Shown: piece after piece, positions 42,371-52,040 of the stretch | Layout of the letters: each line of letters starts with the position of its first letter | Numbering within the stretch: position 1 is the first letter of the stretch | NCBI RefSeq assembly: GCF_014202315.1 | Contig: NZ_JACHGN010000024.1 | Span: 1 to 64,000 of the forward strand | DNA: 64,000 bases | Origin: Thermocatellispora tengchongensis | Lineage (GTDB): Bacteria; Actinomycetota; Actinomycetes; Streptosporangiales; Streptosporangiaceae | Direction of reading: 5' to 3' | Position numbers and translations under genes: made by a program | The notes under the pieces: model-generated | Databases searched by the model: none | What the model was told of the DNA's origin: nothing | Seen by the model: only the letters and a program-made list of their open reading frames with translations

Positions 42371-43321
42371 ATGGGGAACGCGGTGGTCGCCGCGGGGCTG
42401 CGCAAGGCGTACGGGGGCGGGGACAAGCGCCACGTCGCGCTCGACGGCCTCGATCTGACGGTGCCGGCCGGCACCGTGCACGGGCTGCTCGGGCCGAACG
42501 GCGCGGGCAAGAGCACGACCGTGCGCATCCTGTCCACGCTGCTGCGGCCTGACGCCGGGCGGGCCGAGGTGCTCGGGCACGACGTCGTACGCGAGGCGTC
42601 CCGGGTGCGCTACCTGATCGGCATGGTCGGGCAGAACGCGGCGGTCGATGAGATTCTGAGCGGGCGGCAGAACCTGGCCATGTTCGGCCGCCTGTACCAC
42701 CTGAGCGGCAAGGAGGCCGACCGGCGCGCGGACGAGCTGCTGGAGCTGTTCGGCCTGGCCGGCACCGGGCGCAAGCCGGTCAAGGAGTACTCCGGCGGCA
42801 TGCGGCGCCGCCTCGACCTGGCCGCGGGGCTGATCCTCTCGCCGCGGGTGCTGTTCCTGGACGAGCCCACGACCGGGCTCGACCCGCGGGGCCGCACCGA
42901 GGTCTGGTCGGCCGTGCGCACGCTGGTCGAGGCCGGCACCACCGTGCTGCTCACCACGCAGTACCTGGAGGAGGCCGACCAGCTCGCGCACGACATCTCG
43001 GTCATCGACAAGGGGCGCGTCGTGGCAGGGGGCACGCCGGACGCGCTGAAGGCGAAGCTCGGCGGCGACCGGATCGAGTTCGTGGTGCACGACGCGTCCG
43101 ACCTCGCGCCGGCGGCGGCCCTGGCCACCCGCCTGGGCGACGGTGAGGCCGAGATCGACGAGGACGCCCGGCGCGTCGGCGTGCCGGTGAAGGACCGGGT
43201 GTCGGCGCTGATCGCGCTGGCCCGCGCACTCGACGAGGCCGGCATCGCGGTGGAGGACATCGCGCTGCGCCGGCCCACCCTGGACGAGGTCTTCCTGACG
43301 ATGACGGGGGTGGCGGCATGA
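42371..43321 (+). CDS. drrA: Daunorubicin-resistance ABC ATPase (DrrA-like)
   Basis: A 316-residue ABC-2 exporter ATPase. Walker A is GPNGAGKST, Q-loop MVGQNAAVDE (with the distinctive Gln), signature YSGGMRRR, Walker B LFLDEPTTGLD. The C-terminal DrrA/NatA domain ends in RRPTLDEVFLTMTG, the typical tail needed for complex assembly. ATG 42371 (MGNA) has GGAG 6 bases upstream; ATG 42359 and 42365 are alternatives. It energises the DrrB permease to pump out hydrophobic drugs such as anthracyclines. Confidence 0.92.
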   Translation: MGNAVVAAGLRKAYGGGDKRHVALDGLDLTVPAGTVHGLLGPNGAGKSTTVRILSTLLRPDAGRAEVLGHDVVREASRVRYLIGMVGQNAAVDEILSGRQNLAMFGRLYHLSGKEADRRADELLELFGLAGTGRKPVKEYSGGMRRRLDLAAGLILSPRVLFLDEPTTGLDPRGRTEVWSAVRTLVEAGTTVLLTTQYLEEADQLAHDISVIDKGRVVAGGTPDALKAKLGGDRIEFVVHDASDLAPAAALATRLGDGEAEIDEDARRVGVPVKDRVSALIALARALDEAGIAVEDIALRRPTLDEVFLTMTGVAA

Positions 43322-44121
43322 ACACCGTGGGATCGCGGCTCGGGTGGGCCGTGCGCGACGGGTGGACGATCACCCGGCGCGACCTGACCCACCTGGCCAA
43401 CCAGCCGTGGCAGCTCGTGGTGTCGCTGCTGTTCCCGATCATGATGGTGCTGATGTTCGGCTACCTGCTCGGCGGCGCCATGACGGTGCCGGGCGGGGGC
43501 GACTACCGGGAGTTCCTGCTGCCCGGCATGTTCGGCCTGACCATGGTGTTCGGCCTGGAGCGCACGCTGATCGCGATCAGCACGGACGCCTCCAAGGGGG
43601 TCACCGACCGGTTCCGCTCGATGCCCATGTCGGGCTCGGCGGTGGTGCTCGGCCGCTGCGCGGCCGACCTGCTCGACTCGGTGGTCGTACTGGCGATCCT
43701 GGCGGGCTGCGGCCTGCTGATGGGCTGGGACTGGCACCGCGGCCTGGACCAGGCGGCGCTGGCGTTCGGGCTGCTGCTGTGGCTGCGCTTCGCGATGTTG
43801 TGGGTCGGCATCTATCTGGGCCTGATGCTGCCAGGGCCGGAGATGGTGATGGCCGCGCAGATCCTGGTCTGGCCGTTCGGCTTCCTGTCCAGCACCTTCG
43901 CCTCCCCCGACACCATGCCGGGCTGGCTCGGCGCGGTCGTGGAGTGGAACCCGCTGTCGGCCACGGTGTCGGCGGCCCGGGAGCTGTTCGGCAACCCGGG
44001 CGTGGGCGGCGACTCCTGGGCCGCGGCGAACGCCCTGCCGCTGGCCCTGGCCTGGCCGCTGCTGCTCACCGCGATCTTCTTCCCGCTGTCCGTACGCCGC
44101 TACCGCCGCCTCAGCCGCTGA
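43318..44121 (+). CDS. drrB: ABC-2 type permease (DrrB-like)
   Basis: A 267-residue permease with six transmembrane segments of the ABC-2 type. The short helix RDLTHLANQPWQLVVSLLFP precedes the first segment, and GYLLGGAMTVPGGGDYREFL forms the first exterior loop. The conserved ABC-2 core includes FGLTMVFGLERTLIAISTD and TDRFRSMPMSGSAVVLGR. Its ATG overlaps the drrA stop (ATGA), and the translational coupling known for drrAB is preserved. It is followed 13 bp later by the uvrA-like gene. Confidence 0.92.
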   Translation: MNTVGSRLGWAVRDGWTITRRDLTHLANQPWQLVVSLLFPIMMVLMFGYLLGGAMTVPGGGDYREFLLPGMFGLTMVFGLERTLIAISTDASKGVTDRFRSMPMSGSAVVLGRCAADLLDSVVVLAILAGCGLLMGWDWHRGLDQAALAFGLLLWLRFAMLWVGIYLGLMLPGPEMVMAAQILVWPFGFLSSTFASPDTMPGWLGAVVEWNPLSATVSAARELFGNPGVGGDSWAAANALPLALAWPLLLTAIFFPLSVRRYRRLSR

Positions 44122-44134
44122 AGAGAGGAATCAC

Positions 44135-46396
44135 GTGTCGCAGGATCCGATCAGGGTCGCCGGAGCCCGGGAGAACAACCTCAAGCACGTCTCGGTGGAG
44201 ATCCCCCGGCGCGAGCTGACCGTCTTCACCGGCGTGTCAGGGTCGGGGAAGTCGTCGCTGGTGTTCGACACCATCGCCGCCGAGGCGCAGCGCCAGCTCA
44301 ACGAGACCTTCACCGCCTTCCAGCGTACGTTCCTGCCCAAGTACGGCCAGCCGGCGGTGGACTCGATCGAGAACCTCTCGGCCGCGATCGTGGTGGACCA
44401 GAAGCGGATCGGCGGCAACTCCCGCTCCACCGTCGGCACGGTCACCGACATCTACGCCCTGCTGCGGCTGCTGTTCTCCCGGATCGGCACCCCGCACGCC
44501 GGGGAGTCCTCCCGGTTCTCCTTCAACGACCCCGCCGGCATGTGCCCGGAGTGCGAGGGGATCGGCAAGGTGATCACGCTCGACCTGGACCGGTTCCTGG
44601 ACCGGTCGAAGTCGTTGAACGAGGGCGCGCTGCTGCACCCGCAGTTCGCGGTGGGCGGCTGGTTCTGGGGGATCTACGCCAACTCCGGGCTGTTCGACAA
44701 CGACAAGAAGCTGTCGGACTACACCGAGGACGAGTGGGAGCTGCTGCTGCACGGCTCCGGGGTGAAGGTGCCGCTCTCCTGGCAGGGCGGCCAGGTGAAC
44801 TCCAGCTACGAGGGTGTGGTCACCAAGTTCACCCGGCTGTACATCAAGAAGGACACCGGCGAGATGTCCGAGCGCAACCGGGAGGTCTTCCAGCGGTTCG
44901 TCACCTCGGCGGTCTGCCCGCTGTGCCGCGGCGCCCGGCTCAACCAGGCGGTGCTGGAGTGCCGGATCGGCGGCCGGAACATCGCCGAGATGGCCGCGAT
45001 GGAGGCCGGCGACCTGGTCGGGGTGCTGGCCGCGATCGACGACCCGGTCGCGCGGCCCATCGTGGCCGGCCTGGTCGAGCGACTGGGCAACCTGGTCGCG
45101 ATCGGGCTCGGCTACCTGAGCCTGGACCGCGAGACCGCCACGCTGTCGGGGGGCGAGTCGCAGCGGATCAAGATGGTGCGCCACCTCGGCAGCGCCCTGA
45201 TCGACATGCTCTACATCTTCGACGAGCCCAGCGTCGGCCTGCACCCGCGCGATGTGCGCATGCTCAACGACCTGCTGCGCAAGCTGCGCGACAAGGGCAA
45301 CACGGTGCTGGTCGTGGAGCACGACCGCGACGTGATCGAGATCGCCGACCACGTGGTGGACATGGGGCCGGGGGCGGGCGCGCACGGCGGCGAGGTGGTC
45401 TACCAGGGCCCGGTCACCGGCCTCGCGGAGTCGGGCACCCTGACCGGTACGCACCTGCGCCACCGGCTCCCGGTCAAGACCGAGGTCCGCGAGCCCACCG
45501 GCAAGATGATGATCAGCGACGCGACCCTGCACAACCTGCGAGGCGTGACGGTGGGCATCCCCACCGGCGTGCTGACCGTGGTCACCGGCGTGGCCGGGTC
45601 GGGCAAGAGCACCCTGATCAACGAGGTGTTCCTGCGGCAGCACCCGGGCGCCATCGCCATCGACCAGTCGGCGGTGGGCGCCTCGATCCGGTCCACCCCG
45701 GCCACCTACACCGGCCTGATGGACCCGGTGCGCAAGCTGTTCGCCACGGCCAACGGGGTGAGCCCGGCGCTGTTCAGCTTCAACTCCAAGGGCGCCTGCC
45801 CCGAATGCCAGGGTCTCGGCATCGTCTACACCGACCTGGCGTTCATGGAGGGGCTGCGCTCGCGCTGCGAGGCGTGCGGCGGACGGCGGTTCCGGGAGGA
45901 GGTGCTCGGGCACACCCTGCGCGGCCGGTCGATCAGTGACGTTCTGGACATGACCGCCGCGGAGGCGCTGGAGTTCTTCGCCGGGGAGCGCAAGCTGCGC
46001 CCGGTGCTCCAGGCGCTGAACGACGTGGGCCTGGACTACCTGACCCTGGGCCAGCCGCTGAGCACGCTGTCGGGCGGCGAGTGCCAGCGGATCAAGCTGG
46101 CCACCGAGCTGCACAAGACCGGAACGGTGTACGTCATGGACGAGCCGACGACCGGCCTGCACATGTCGGACGTCGGGAACCTGCTCCGGATCATCGACGG
46201 GCTGGTCGAGCGGGGCAACTCGGTGATCGTGATCGAGCACGACCTGGACGTGATCAAGAACGCCGACTGGATCATCGACCTGGGCCCCGAGGGCGGCGCG
46301 AAGGGCGGCCGGGTCCTGTTCGAGGGCCCGCCCGCCCGGCTGCTGACCGCGACCGGCTCCCACACGGCGGAGTACGTACGCGCCGACGTCGGCTGA
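44135..46396 (+). CDS. drrC: UvrA-like drug-resistance protein (DrrC-like)
   Basis: A 753-residue two-ABC-domain UvrA paralogue. Walker A motifs are GVSGSGKSS and GVAGSGKST; signatures are [10 protein letters not shown] and [10 protein letters not shown]; Walker B is [10 protein letters not shown] and MDEPTTGLH. Zinc-binding Cys pairs remain ([30 protein letters not shown]), but at 753 residues it lacks the UvrB-binding insert of the 950-residue UvrA. Such proteins (DrrC of Streptomyces peucetius) release intercalated drug from DNA. It starts at GTG 44135 with GAGAGGAA upstream. Completes a resistance cassette. Confidence 0.93.
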   Translation: MSQDPIRVAGARENNLKHVSVEIPRRELTVFTGVSGSGKSSLVFDTIAAEAQRQLNETFTAFQRTFLPKYGQPAVDSIENLSAAIVVDQKRIGGNSRSTVGTVTDIYALLRLLFSRIGTPHAGESSRFSFNDPAGMCPECEGIGKVITLDLDRFLDRSKSLNEGALLHPQFAVGGWFWGIYANSGLFDNDKKLSDYTEDEWELLLHGSGVKVPLSWQGGQVNSSYEGVVTKFTRLYIKKDTGEMSERNREVFQRFVTSAVCPLCRGARLNQAVLECRIGGRNIAEMAAMEAGDLVGVLAAIDDPVARPIVAGLVERLGNLVAIGLGYLSLDRETATLSGGESQRIKMVRHLGSALIDMLYIFDEPSVGLHPRDVRMLNDLLRKLRDKGNTVLVVEHDRDVIEIADHVVDMGPGAGAHGGEVVYQGPVTGLAESGTLTGTHLRHRLPVKTEVREPTGKMMISDATLHNLRGVTVGIPTGVLTVVTGVAGSGKSTLINEVFLRQHPGAIAIDQSAVGASIRSTPATYTGLMDPVRKLFATANGVSPALFSFNSKGACPECQGLGIVYTDLAFMEGLRSRCEACGGRRFREEVLGHTLRGRSISDVLDMTAAEALEFFAGERKLRPVLQALNDVGLDYLTLGQPLSTLSGGECQRIKLATELHKTGTVYVMDEPTTGLHMSDVGNLLRIIDGLVERGNSVIVIEHDLDVIKNADWIIDLGPEGGAKGGRVLFEGPPARLLTATGSHTAEYVRADVG

Positions 46397-46420
46397 GGCA
46401 CCCCGGCCGGCCGGGCGGGC

Positions 46421-47119
46421 TCACCGGGTGCGGGCGGCCCGCCACAGGGTGATCGCGATCCACAGGCCGCCGAGCGCCACCAGCGCGCCGTGCGCGATCC
46501 GGATCGCGGGCGTGCCGAAGAACTGCGGGAGCAGCAGGGCGAAGCCGATCGCCAGCGGCAGGCCGCTCCACCGCTGCGGCATCCCGGAGCGGTGGAGCGC
46601 CACCGCCGCGAGCACCGCGGCGGCGCCGAGCAGCAGCAGGCCGGCGGCGAACGTCGCGATGGCGGCGGGGACGTAGCGGACCTGGTCGAACAGCTCGATC
46701 AGCGAGGCGTCCCCGTCGCGCACGGCCCGCTGTGCGATGGCGTGCAGCCCGAACGTCTCGGCCCCGTAGTACGGCAGCGTGAGCCCGACGCCCGCCCACC
46801 CGGCGACCACGGCGGCCGGGCCCGCGCGCCCCGGCGTCATCCGGCGCAGCGCCATCAGCCCGGCGGCGAACAGCACGTACGCGGCGCACGCGGCGAGGTG
46901 GGCCGCGATCCACGCCCCGGACGACAGCGCCACGGCCCCCGCCATCGTGGTCTCGTCGGAGTAGGGCCGGGTGGCCTGGTACAGCAGGAACAGCACTCCC
47001 GCCGCGCCGAACGCGAACGCCCCGGCACGGGCGGTGAAGCCGGTGAAGCCGGTGGAGTCGGTGGAGCCGGTGACGCCGGCGGAGGTCGTGGTGCCGGCGG
47101 GGACGGTGAGGGGGGCCAT
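46421..47119 (-). CDS. Multi-pass membrane protein (DUF4386-like)
   Basis: A 232-residue membrane protein with about six predicted helices and a Thr/Gly/Ser-rich N-terminal tail (TSAGVTGSTDSTGFTGFTAR). Resemblance is to DUF4386 proteins of unknown function. ATG 47119 is preferred because AAGGAG lies 6 bases upstream. A near-consensus promoter (TTGACA -18- CATGCT) stands upstream, flanked by two perfect palindromes, so a dedicated TetR-type regulator not encoded nearby is likely. It converges with drrC. Confidence 0.75.
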   Translation of the reverse strand: MAPLTVPAGTTTSAGVTGSTDSTGFTGFTARAGAFAFGAAGVLFLLYQATRPYSDETTMAGAVALSSGAWIAAHLAACAAYVLFAAGLMALRRMTPGRAGPAAVVAGWAGVGLTLPYYGAETFGLHAIAQRAVRDGDASLIELFDQVRYVPAAIATFAAGLLLLGAAAVLAAVALHRSGMPQRWSGLPLAIGFALLLPQFFGTPAIRIAHGALVALGGLWIAITLWRAARTR

Positions 47120-47152
47120 GCGCTGCTCCTTGTCGGGACCGGTGATCCGTGC

Positions 47153-47169
47153 CGAGAGCACCGCTCTCG
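47153..47169. promoter_or_regulatory. Palindromic operator A
   Basis: CGAGAGC-ACC-GCTCTCG is a perfect 7-3-7 inverted repeat in the leader of the membrane-protein gene. Its center lies 53 bp, about five turns, from operator B. Confidence 0.65.
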
Positions 47170-47207
47170 ACTGCTGCAAGCATGCGGCAAAGCGGCGCAC
47201 TCTGTCA

Positions 47208-47220
47208 AGAGCAGTGCTCT
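47208..47220. promoter_or_regulatory. Palindromic operator B
   Basis: AGAGCA-G-TGCTCT is a perfect 6-1-6 inverted repeat sharing the AGAGCA half-site with operator A. It overlaps the TTGACA -35 (reverse strand, 47208-47203) of the leftward gene and lies near the sirtuin promoter. Confidence 0.65.
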
Positions 47221-47255
47221 CGGAACGGGCGGGCCATACCGGCTACGATCGACGC

Positions 47256-47972
47256 ATGAGGGTGACGGCGCTGACCGGGGCGGGCATCTCCACCGAATCC
47301 GGCATTCCCGACTATCGCGGGCCCAGCGGTGTGTGGCGCACCGATCCCGAGCACGAGAAGCTCGTGACGTACGAGTACTACATGGCCGACCCCGACATCC
47401 GGCGGCGCTCCTGGCTGCGCCGCAGGGACCACCCGGCCTGGAACGCCGAGCCCAACGCCGGCCACCTCGCGCTGGCGCGGCTGCCCGAGGCGTGGATCGT
47501 CACCCAGAACATCGACGGCCTGCACCAGCGGGCGGGCTCACCGCCGGAACGCGTGCTCGAACTCCACGGCAACATGTACGGCGCCGTCTGCACGGCCTGC
47601 GGCGTCCGCTCCACCACCCAGGAGGCCATCGACCGGCTGCTGGCCGGCGAGAGCGACCCGCCCTGCCTCGACTGCGGCGGCATCCTGAAGACGGCCACGA
47701 TCATGTTCGGCCAGCAGCTCGACCCGGCCACGCTCACCATGGCGGTGCACGCGGCGCAGGAGTGCGACCTGTTCCTCGCGATCGGCACCTCGCTCCAGGT
47801 GCAGCCCGCGGCGTCGCTGGTCAGCGTGGCCGTGGAGGCCGGGGCGCGGCTCGTGATCGTCAACGCCGAGCCGACGCCGTACGACGACCTGGCCGAGGAG
47901 CTGGTGCGCGAGCCGATCGGCACCGCGCTGCCGCGCATCTGCGCCGAGCTGATCGGAGCCGACCCGAGCTGA
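47256..47972 (+). CDS. NAD-dependent protein deacylase (Sir2 family)
   Basis: A 238-residue sirtuin removing acyl groups from lysines with NAD+. Motifs: GAGISTESGIPDYR, TQNIDGLHQRAG, the catalytic LHGNM and a four-Cys zinc site (CTACG and CLDCG), then FGQQLD and GTSLQVQPAA. The Tyr/Arg pair that marks SIRT5-like desuccinylases is not seen at the usual place. It starts at ATG 47256; a TACGAT -10 element ends 6 bases upstream, so it is likely leaderless. It is divergent from the membrane-protein gene and isolated from acetyl-CoA synthetase. Confidence 0.93.
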   Translation: MRVTALTGAGISTESGIPDYRGPSGVWRTDPEHEKLVTYEYYMADPDIRRRSWLRRRDHPAWNAEPNAGHLALARLPEAWIVTQNIDGLHQRAGSPPERVLELHGNMYGAVCTACGVRSTTQEAIDRLLAGESDPPCLDCGGILKTATIMFGQQLDPATLTMAVHAAQECDLFLAIGTSLQVQPAASLVSVAVEAGARLVIVNAEPTPYDDLAEELVREPIGTALPRICAELIGADPS

Positions 47973-47999
47973 GCTTGCGCCGGACCTGGGCTGAGTTGA

Positions 48000-48758
48000 T
48001 CAGCTCCTGGGGGCGCGGGCCACGTCCACCTCGAACCGGGTGCGGTCGGCGCGGTTGTAGGAGACGAACGTCTCCACCGCGCGGCCCGTCTCGTCGTAGC
48101 TGACGCTGCGCAGCACCAGCAGCGGGGCGCGCGGGCCGATGCCGAGCAGGGCGTCGATCTCGGGCGTGGACAGCAGGGCCTCCAGCGAGCGGTGGCCGTG
48201 CGAGAGCGCCACGCCGTACTTGTGCTCCAGCAGGTCGTACAGCGAGGTGAGGGTGAGGTCCTCGGTCTCCAGGCCGGGCGCGACCGAGGCCGGGATGTAG
48301 GTGGTGGTGTAGACCCAGGGCTCCTCGTCCACGTAGCGGACGCGCTCCAGGAACACCACCGGGCTGCCGGGCGGGATGCGCAGCTCGGCGGCGACGGGGC
48401 CGGGGGCGGGCACGATCTCCAGCGCGCGCACGTCGCTGCGCAACGTGGCGCCGCGGTGGGTGACCTCTTCGTGCAGGCCGGTGAGCGACTGCACCAGGCC
48501 CTGGGCGGCCTTGGGCGGCGAGACGTACGTGCCCCGCCCGCGCACCCGGTGGATCAGCCCTTCGAGCTCCAGCTCCGCGAGGGCCTGGCGGACGACGGTG
48601 CGGGAGACGTCGTAGCGCGCGCACAGCTCGTGGTCGCCGGGCAGGCGGTCGCCCGGCGCGTAGACGCCGTTGCCGATCTGGTCGAGGAGGAGGGACTTGA
48701 GCTGGTAGTACAGCGGGAGGGGCGAGGAGCGATCGATGCCGGTCGCTCTGCTGCTCAT
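48000..48758 (-). CDS. GntR-family regulator (HutC/UTRA type) controlling the glycosidase
   Basis: A 252-residue regulator. The winged helix comprises LPLYYQLKSLLLDQIGNGVY, DRLPGDHELCARYDVSRTVV and RGRGTYVSP; the UTRA effector domain follows from about residue 95 to the end. ATG 48758 (MSSRATGI) is used rather than the longer frame. It is divergent from the secreted glycosidase gene, and the intergenic region contains a dyad repeat. It probably responds to a sugar released by that enzyme. Confidence 0.9.
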   Translation of the reverse strand: MSSRATGIDRSSPLPLYYQLKSLLLDQIGNGVYAPGDRLPGDHELCARYDVSRTVVRQALAELELEGLIHRVRGRGTYVSPPKAAQGLVQSLTGLHEEVTHRGATLRSDVRALEIVPAPGPVAAELRIPPGSPVVFLERVRYVDEEPWVYTTTYIPASVAPGLETEDLTLTSLYDLLEHKYGVALSHGHRSLEALLSTPEIDALLGIGPRAPLLVLRSVSYDETGRAVETFVSYNRADRTRFEVDVARAPRS

Positions 48759-48793
48759 GGCATCGAAGGATATCGGAACCGTCGTTAACGTAG

Positions 48794-48822
48794 TTGTAAT
48801 GACAGGATACATGAATTACGGT
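48794..48822 (+). promoter_or_regulatory. Promoter with dyad repeat for the glycosidase gene
   Basis: TTGTAA (48794-48799), a 17-bp spacer and TACGGT (48817-48822). GTAAT (48796-48800) and ATTAC (48815-48819) form an inverted repeat overlapping both elements, a plausible GntR site. Confidence 0.5.
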
Positions 48823-48862
48823 TCTCCCGACCCCTCTACCCCCCATCGCAAGGACGGTCGGT

Positions 48863-51800
48863 ATGACGGATCGCCCACCTCGCCCACCCAGGCTCCTCAC
48901 CCGGCTCGCGTTAGCGGCGCTCACCCTGCTCCCCATCGCACTCGCCGCCCCCGCGCACGCCGGCGCCGCCGACGCCGCGCACACCGTGCGGATCGACCCG
49001 GACACCGTGGTGCAGCAGGACTTCCGCGGCATCGGCGTGAACGTGATCCCGGGCAGCACCATGGAGGGCACCACCAAGCTCGGCTATGACGACGCCGACT
49101 GGGAGATGGACGTCAAGCGGATCATGACGATCCGGCCCAAGGTCGCCCGCCTGTGGTTCCAGATCGACTGGATGGAGACCGCCAAGGGCGTGTACTCCTG
49201 GGACAACCCCCGGATGCGCGCCTTCTACAAGTACCTGGACGCGTTCAAGGCCGCCGGCACCGAGGTCGAGCTGAACTTCGGCTGGAAGGTCGGCAAGTCG
49301 GCGCACGACTGGTTCGTCATCCCGGGCGTCGATCCCTACATCAGCGCGCCCGCCGACCTCGACGCGTACGCCGCCTCCACCTCCGCCGCGCTGGACCAGC
49401 TCATCCGCAAGCGCGGCTACTCCAACATCAAGTACCTGACCTTCTACAACGAGCCCAACGGGAGCTGGGACTTCGAGGTCCCCGGCGACCAGAAGGCGTA
49501 CTACGCCGAGATGGTGCGCAAGGCCGACGCCCGGCTGAAGGCCGACGGGCTGCGCGACCTGGTGGAGATCTGGGCGCCGGAGGAGGTGGACCAGAGCTGG
49601 ACCCAGTACATGGCCGCCAACGCCGCCGACGTGATCGACGGCTACAGCTTCCACGTCTACGGCGCGTCGTACGACCAGCTCACCGCGGCCATCGCCGCCC
49701 GCAAGGCCGCCGCGGGCGCCAAGCCGGTGCACATGACCGAGTTCGGCTGGCACGACCCCGACGCCAGCGGCTGGGACTCCGGCTTCGCCAACCACGTGAT
49801 CAAGGGCAGCCAGGACGGCCTGGGCTCGGCACTGGTCTGGCAGCTCAACGGCGTGTGGACCGCCGACCCCGACGGCGACACCAACGGCTCGTTCAACCTG
49901 TGGGACTCCTGGCTGCTGTGGCCCACGCCGACCAAGAGCTACTACTCGGCCGGGCTGATGATGCGCTACGTCCCCGCGCACAGCCAGGTCGTGGCCGTGG
50001 ACACCGGCACCCCCGACCTGCGCGCCACCGCCTTCCGCGCCAAGGACGGCAACTGGACGATCGTGCTGGAGAGCAAGGCGGGCGCCGCCAAGGACGTCAC
50101 CTTCGACTTCGGCGGGCTCGACGTGGGCCGCACCTTCCGCAAGTTCGTCTACCAGGACGACGTGACCCGGGACGCGCACGCGCTGCTGCCCGTCTCCTCC
50201 GGCGCCTTCCCCGCGGGCACGTCCTTCACCGACACCGGCCTCGGCGAGGAGTACACCGTCGCCGTCTACACCACCGCGCCGCCGCAGACGCAGGTCAAGG
50301 TCACCCCGCTGACCACGCAGGTCGCCTCCGGCAAGTCCGTGCAGCTCGGCGCGTCCGTGCTGGACAACACCGGCGGCGTCACCTGGAGCGTCGTCGGCGG
50401 CGCGGCCAACGGCCACGTCTCCCCGTCCGGGCGCTACCACGCCCCGGCCGTCACCACCGAGCGCACGGTCGCGATCCGCGCCACCAGCAAGAGGGACCCG
50501 AGCGCGTACGGCGTCGCGCACGTCACGGTGGTGCCGTCGCCGCGGCCCGACACCGTCCAGGTGCCGGAGCTGAGCCTGAAGGACGGCGTGTACCAGTCGG
50601 CCGAGGCGGTGTTCATCACCACCAAGACGCCCGGCGCCACGATCCGCTACACGATCGACGGCTCCGAGCCGACCCACGCCTCCCCGCTCTACACCCGGCC
50701 GATCATCCTGCCCGAGGCGCTGACCACCCGTGTCCGCGCGTTCGCCTACAAGTCGGGCATGAAGGACTCCGGCCAGGTGGACGGGGTGTACAAGGTGCTC
50801 CAGGTGAGCAGCGCGCCCGACGGCTACCGGTTCTGCATGTACGAGGGCGATCGCTGCCACTTCGAGGGCGAGGCCAGCGTGGCGTTCGGCGCCGACGGGC
50901 TGTTCAACTACGGCACCTTCACCGACGGCGTGGAGTGCGAGGCCGAGAACTTCGGCGGCGACCCGATCCCGGGCGTGGAGAAGCGGTGCTACTACAACCC
51001 GGAGGTCCCCGAGGAGACCCCGGTCGTCACCGTCTACAACGCCGGCTTCGAAAAGCCCGCCACCCCCACGGCCAGGCCGGGCCCGTTCACCAACGGGTGG
51101 ACCTTCAGCGACCGGGCGGGCGTGCAGAACAACGCGGGCCCGTTCCACCCGGCCCCGGCGCCCGAGGGCGTGCAGACCGCCTACCTGAAGACCGACGGCG
51201 GGGTGCCCGGCCGGTTCAGCCAGGAGATCAACTTCAAGCCGGGGACGTACCAGGTCAGGTTCAAGGCGGCCAAGCGGACCGACTTCGGCGGGCCGCAGTC
51301 CTTCGACGTGTTCTACGACGACACCAAGATCGGCTCCTACACCGCCAACTCCGGCGCGTTCGTCTCCTACTCCACCGACACCTTCGAGACCCCGGGTGGC
51401 AAGCACACGATCGCCTTCGTCGCGACCACGACCGAGGGCGACAACACCGCGTTCATCGATCAGGTGCAGGTCGGGCTGCCCAAGCCGCCCGAGCCGCCCA
51501 CGCTGATCAACGCGGGCTTCGAGTCGCCCGCCGTCACCGGCTCCAAGATCGGCCCGTTCACCGACGGGTGGACCTTCAACAGCCGGGCGGGCATCCACCA
51601 CAACGGCGGCCCGTTCGGCACCGGCGCCGCACCCGCCCCCGAGGGCGAGCAGACCGCGTACCTGAAGACCGACGGCGGGGTCAACGGCACGATCGAGCAG
51701 ACCCTGTCCTTCGCGCCGGGGACGTACACGCTGTCCTTCAAGGCGGCCAAACGCAACGGCTTCGGCGGGCTGCAGACCTTCGACGTGTACTACGACGACC

Positions 51801-51964
51801 GGGTCATCGGCACCTACACGCCCTCGACCGCGGAGTTCACGGCGTACACGACGCAGGAGTTCACGGCCACGGCGGGCACCCACACCCTGAAGTTCGCCGC
51901 CACCAGCACCACGGGCGACAACACGGCCTTCATCGACCAGGTCACCCTGACCCTGTCCGAATGA
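48863..51964 (+). CDS. Secreted multidomain glycoside hydrolase (clan A TIM-barrel)
   Basis: A 1033-residue exported enzyme with signal peptide ending after AHA at about 33. Residues about 40-390 form a GH39/GH5-like barrel, with acid/base Glu197 (FYNEPNG) and nucleophile Glu293 (HMTEFGW). Then a beta-sandwich, a Big-like domain with VTWSVVGG (about 470-560), a CHB_HEX_C domain (TIRYTIDGSEPTHASP, about 580-640), a Cys-rich domain (CMYEGDRCHFEG) and two C-terminal beta-sandwich repeats of about 150 residues (730-880, 881-1033; NAGFESPAV). The substrate is probably a plant or fungal polysaccharide. No LPXTG or dockerin is seen. Confidence 0.88.
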   Translation: MTDRPPRPPRLLTRLALAALTLLPIALAAPAHAGAADAAHTVRIDPDTVVQQDFRGIGVNVIPGSTMEGTTKLGYDDADWEMDVKRIMTIRPKVARLWFQIDWMETAKGVYSWDNPRMRAFYKYLDAFKAAGTEVELNFGWKVGKSAHDWFVIPGVDPYISAPADLDAYAASTSAALDQLIRKRGYSNIKYLTFYNEPNGSWDFEVPGDQKAYYAEMVRKADARLKADGLRDLVEIWAPEEVDQSWTQYMAANAADVIDGYSFHVYGASYDQLTAAIAARKAAAGAKPVHMTEFGWHDPDASGWDSGFANHVIKGSQDGLGSALVWQLNGVWTADPDGDTNGSFNLWDSWLLWPTPTKSYYSAGLMMRYVPAHSQVVAVDTGTPDLRATAFRAKDGNWTIVLESKAGAAKDVTFDFGGLDVGRTFRKFVYQDDVTRDAHALLPVSSGAFPAGTSFTDTGLGEEYTVAVYTTAPPQTQVKVTPLTTQVASGKSVQLGASVLDNTGGVTWSVVGGAANGHVSPSGRYHAPAVTTERTVAIRATSKRDPSAYGVAHVTVVPSPRPDTVQVPELSLKDGVYQSAEAVFITTKTPGATIRYTIDGSEPTHASPLYTRPIILPEALTTRVRAFAYKSGMKDSGQVDGVYKVLQVSSAPDGYRFCMYEGDRCHFEGEASVAFGADGLFNYGTFTDGVECEAENFGGDPIPGVEKRCYYNPEVPEETPVVTVYNAGFEKPATPTARPGPFTNGWTFSDRAGVQNNAGPFHPAPAPEGVQTAYLKTDGGVPGRFSQEINFKPGTYQVRFKAAKRTDFGGPQSFDVFYDDTKIGSYTANSGAFVSYSTDTFETPGGKHTIAFVATTTEGDNTAFIDQVQVGLPKPPEPPTLINAGFESPAVTGSKIGPFTDGWTFNSRAGIHHNGGPFGTGAAPAPEGEQTAYLKTDGGVNGTIEQTLSFAPGTYTLSFKAAKRNGFGGLQTFDVYYDDRVIGTYTPSTAEFTAYTTQEFTATAGTHTLKFAATSTTGDNTAFIDQVTLTLSE

Positions 51965-51968
51965 CCCG

Positions 51969-51991
51969 CACGCACGATCGGCCCGTGCGTG
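51969..51991 (+). terminator. Short hairpin after the glycosidase gene
   Basis: CACGCAC pairs with GTGCGTG around a 9-nt loop, 8 bp past the TGA. The stronger terminator is the next one. Confidence 0.5.
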
Positions 51992-52040
51992 TGGATCACG
52001 AGTAATAAATAAGTATCTTGCAAGGATTCCGGGATGGAAT

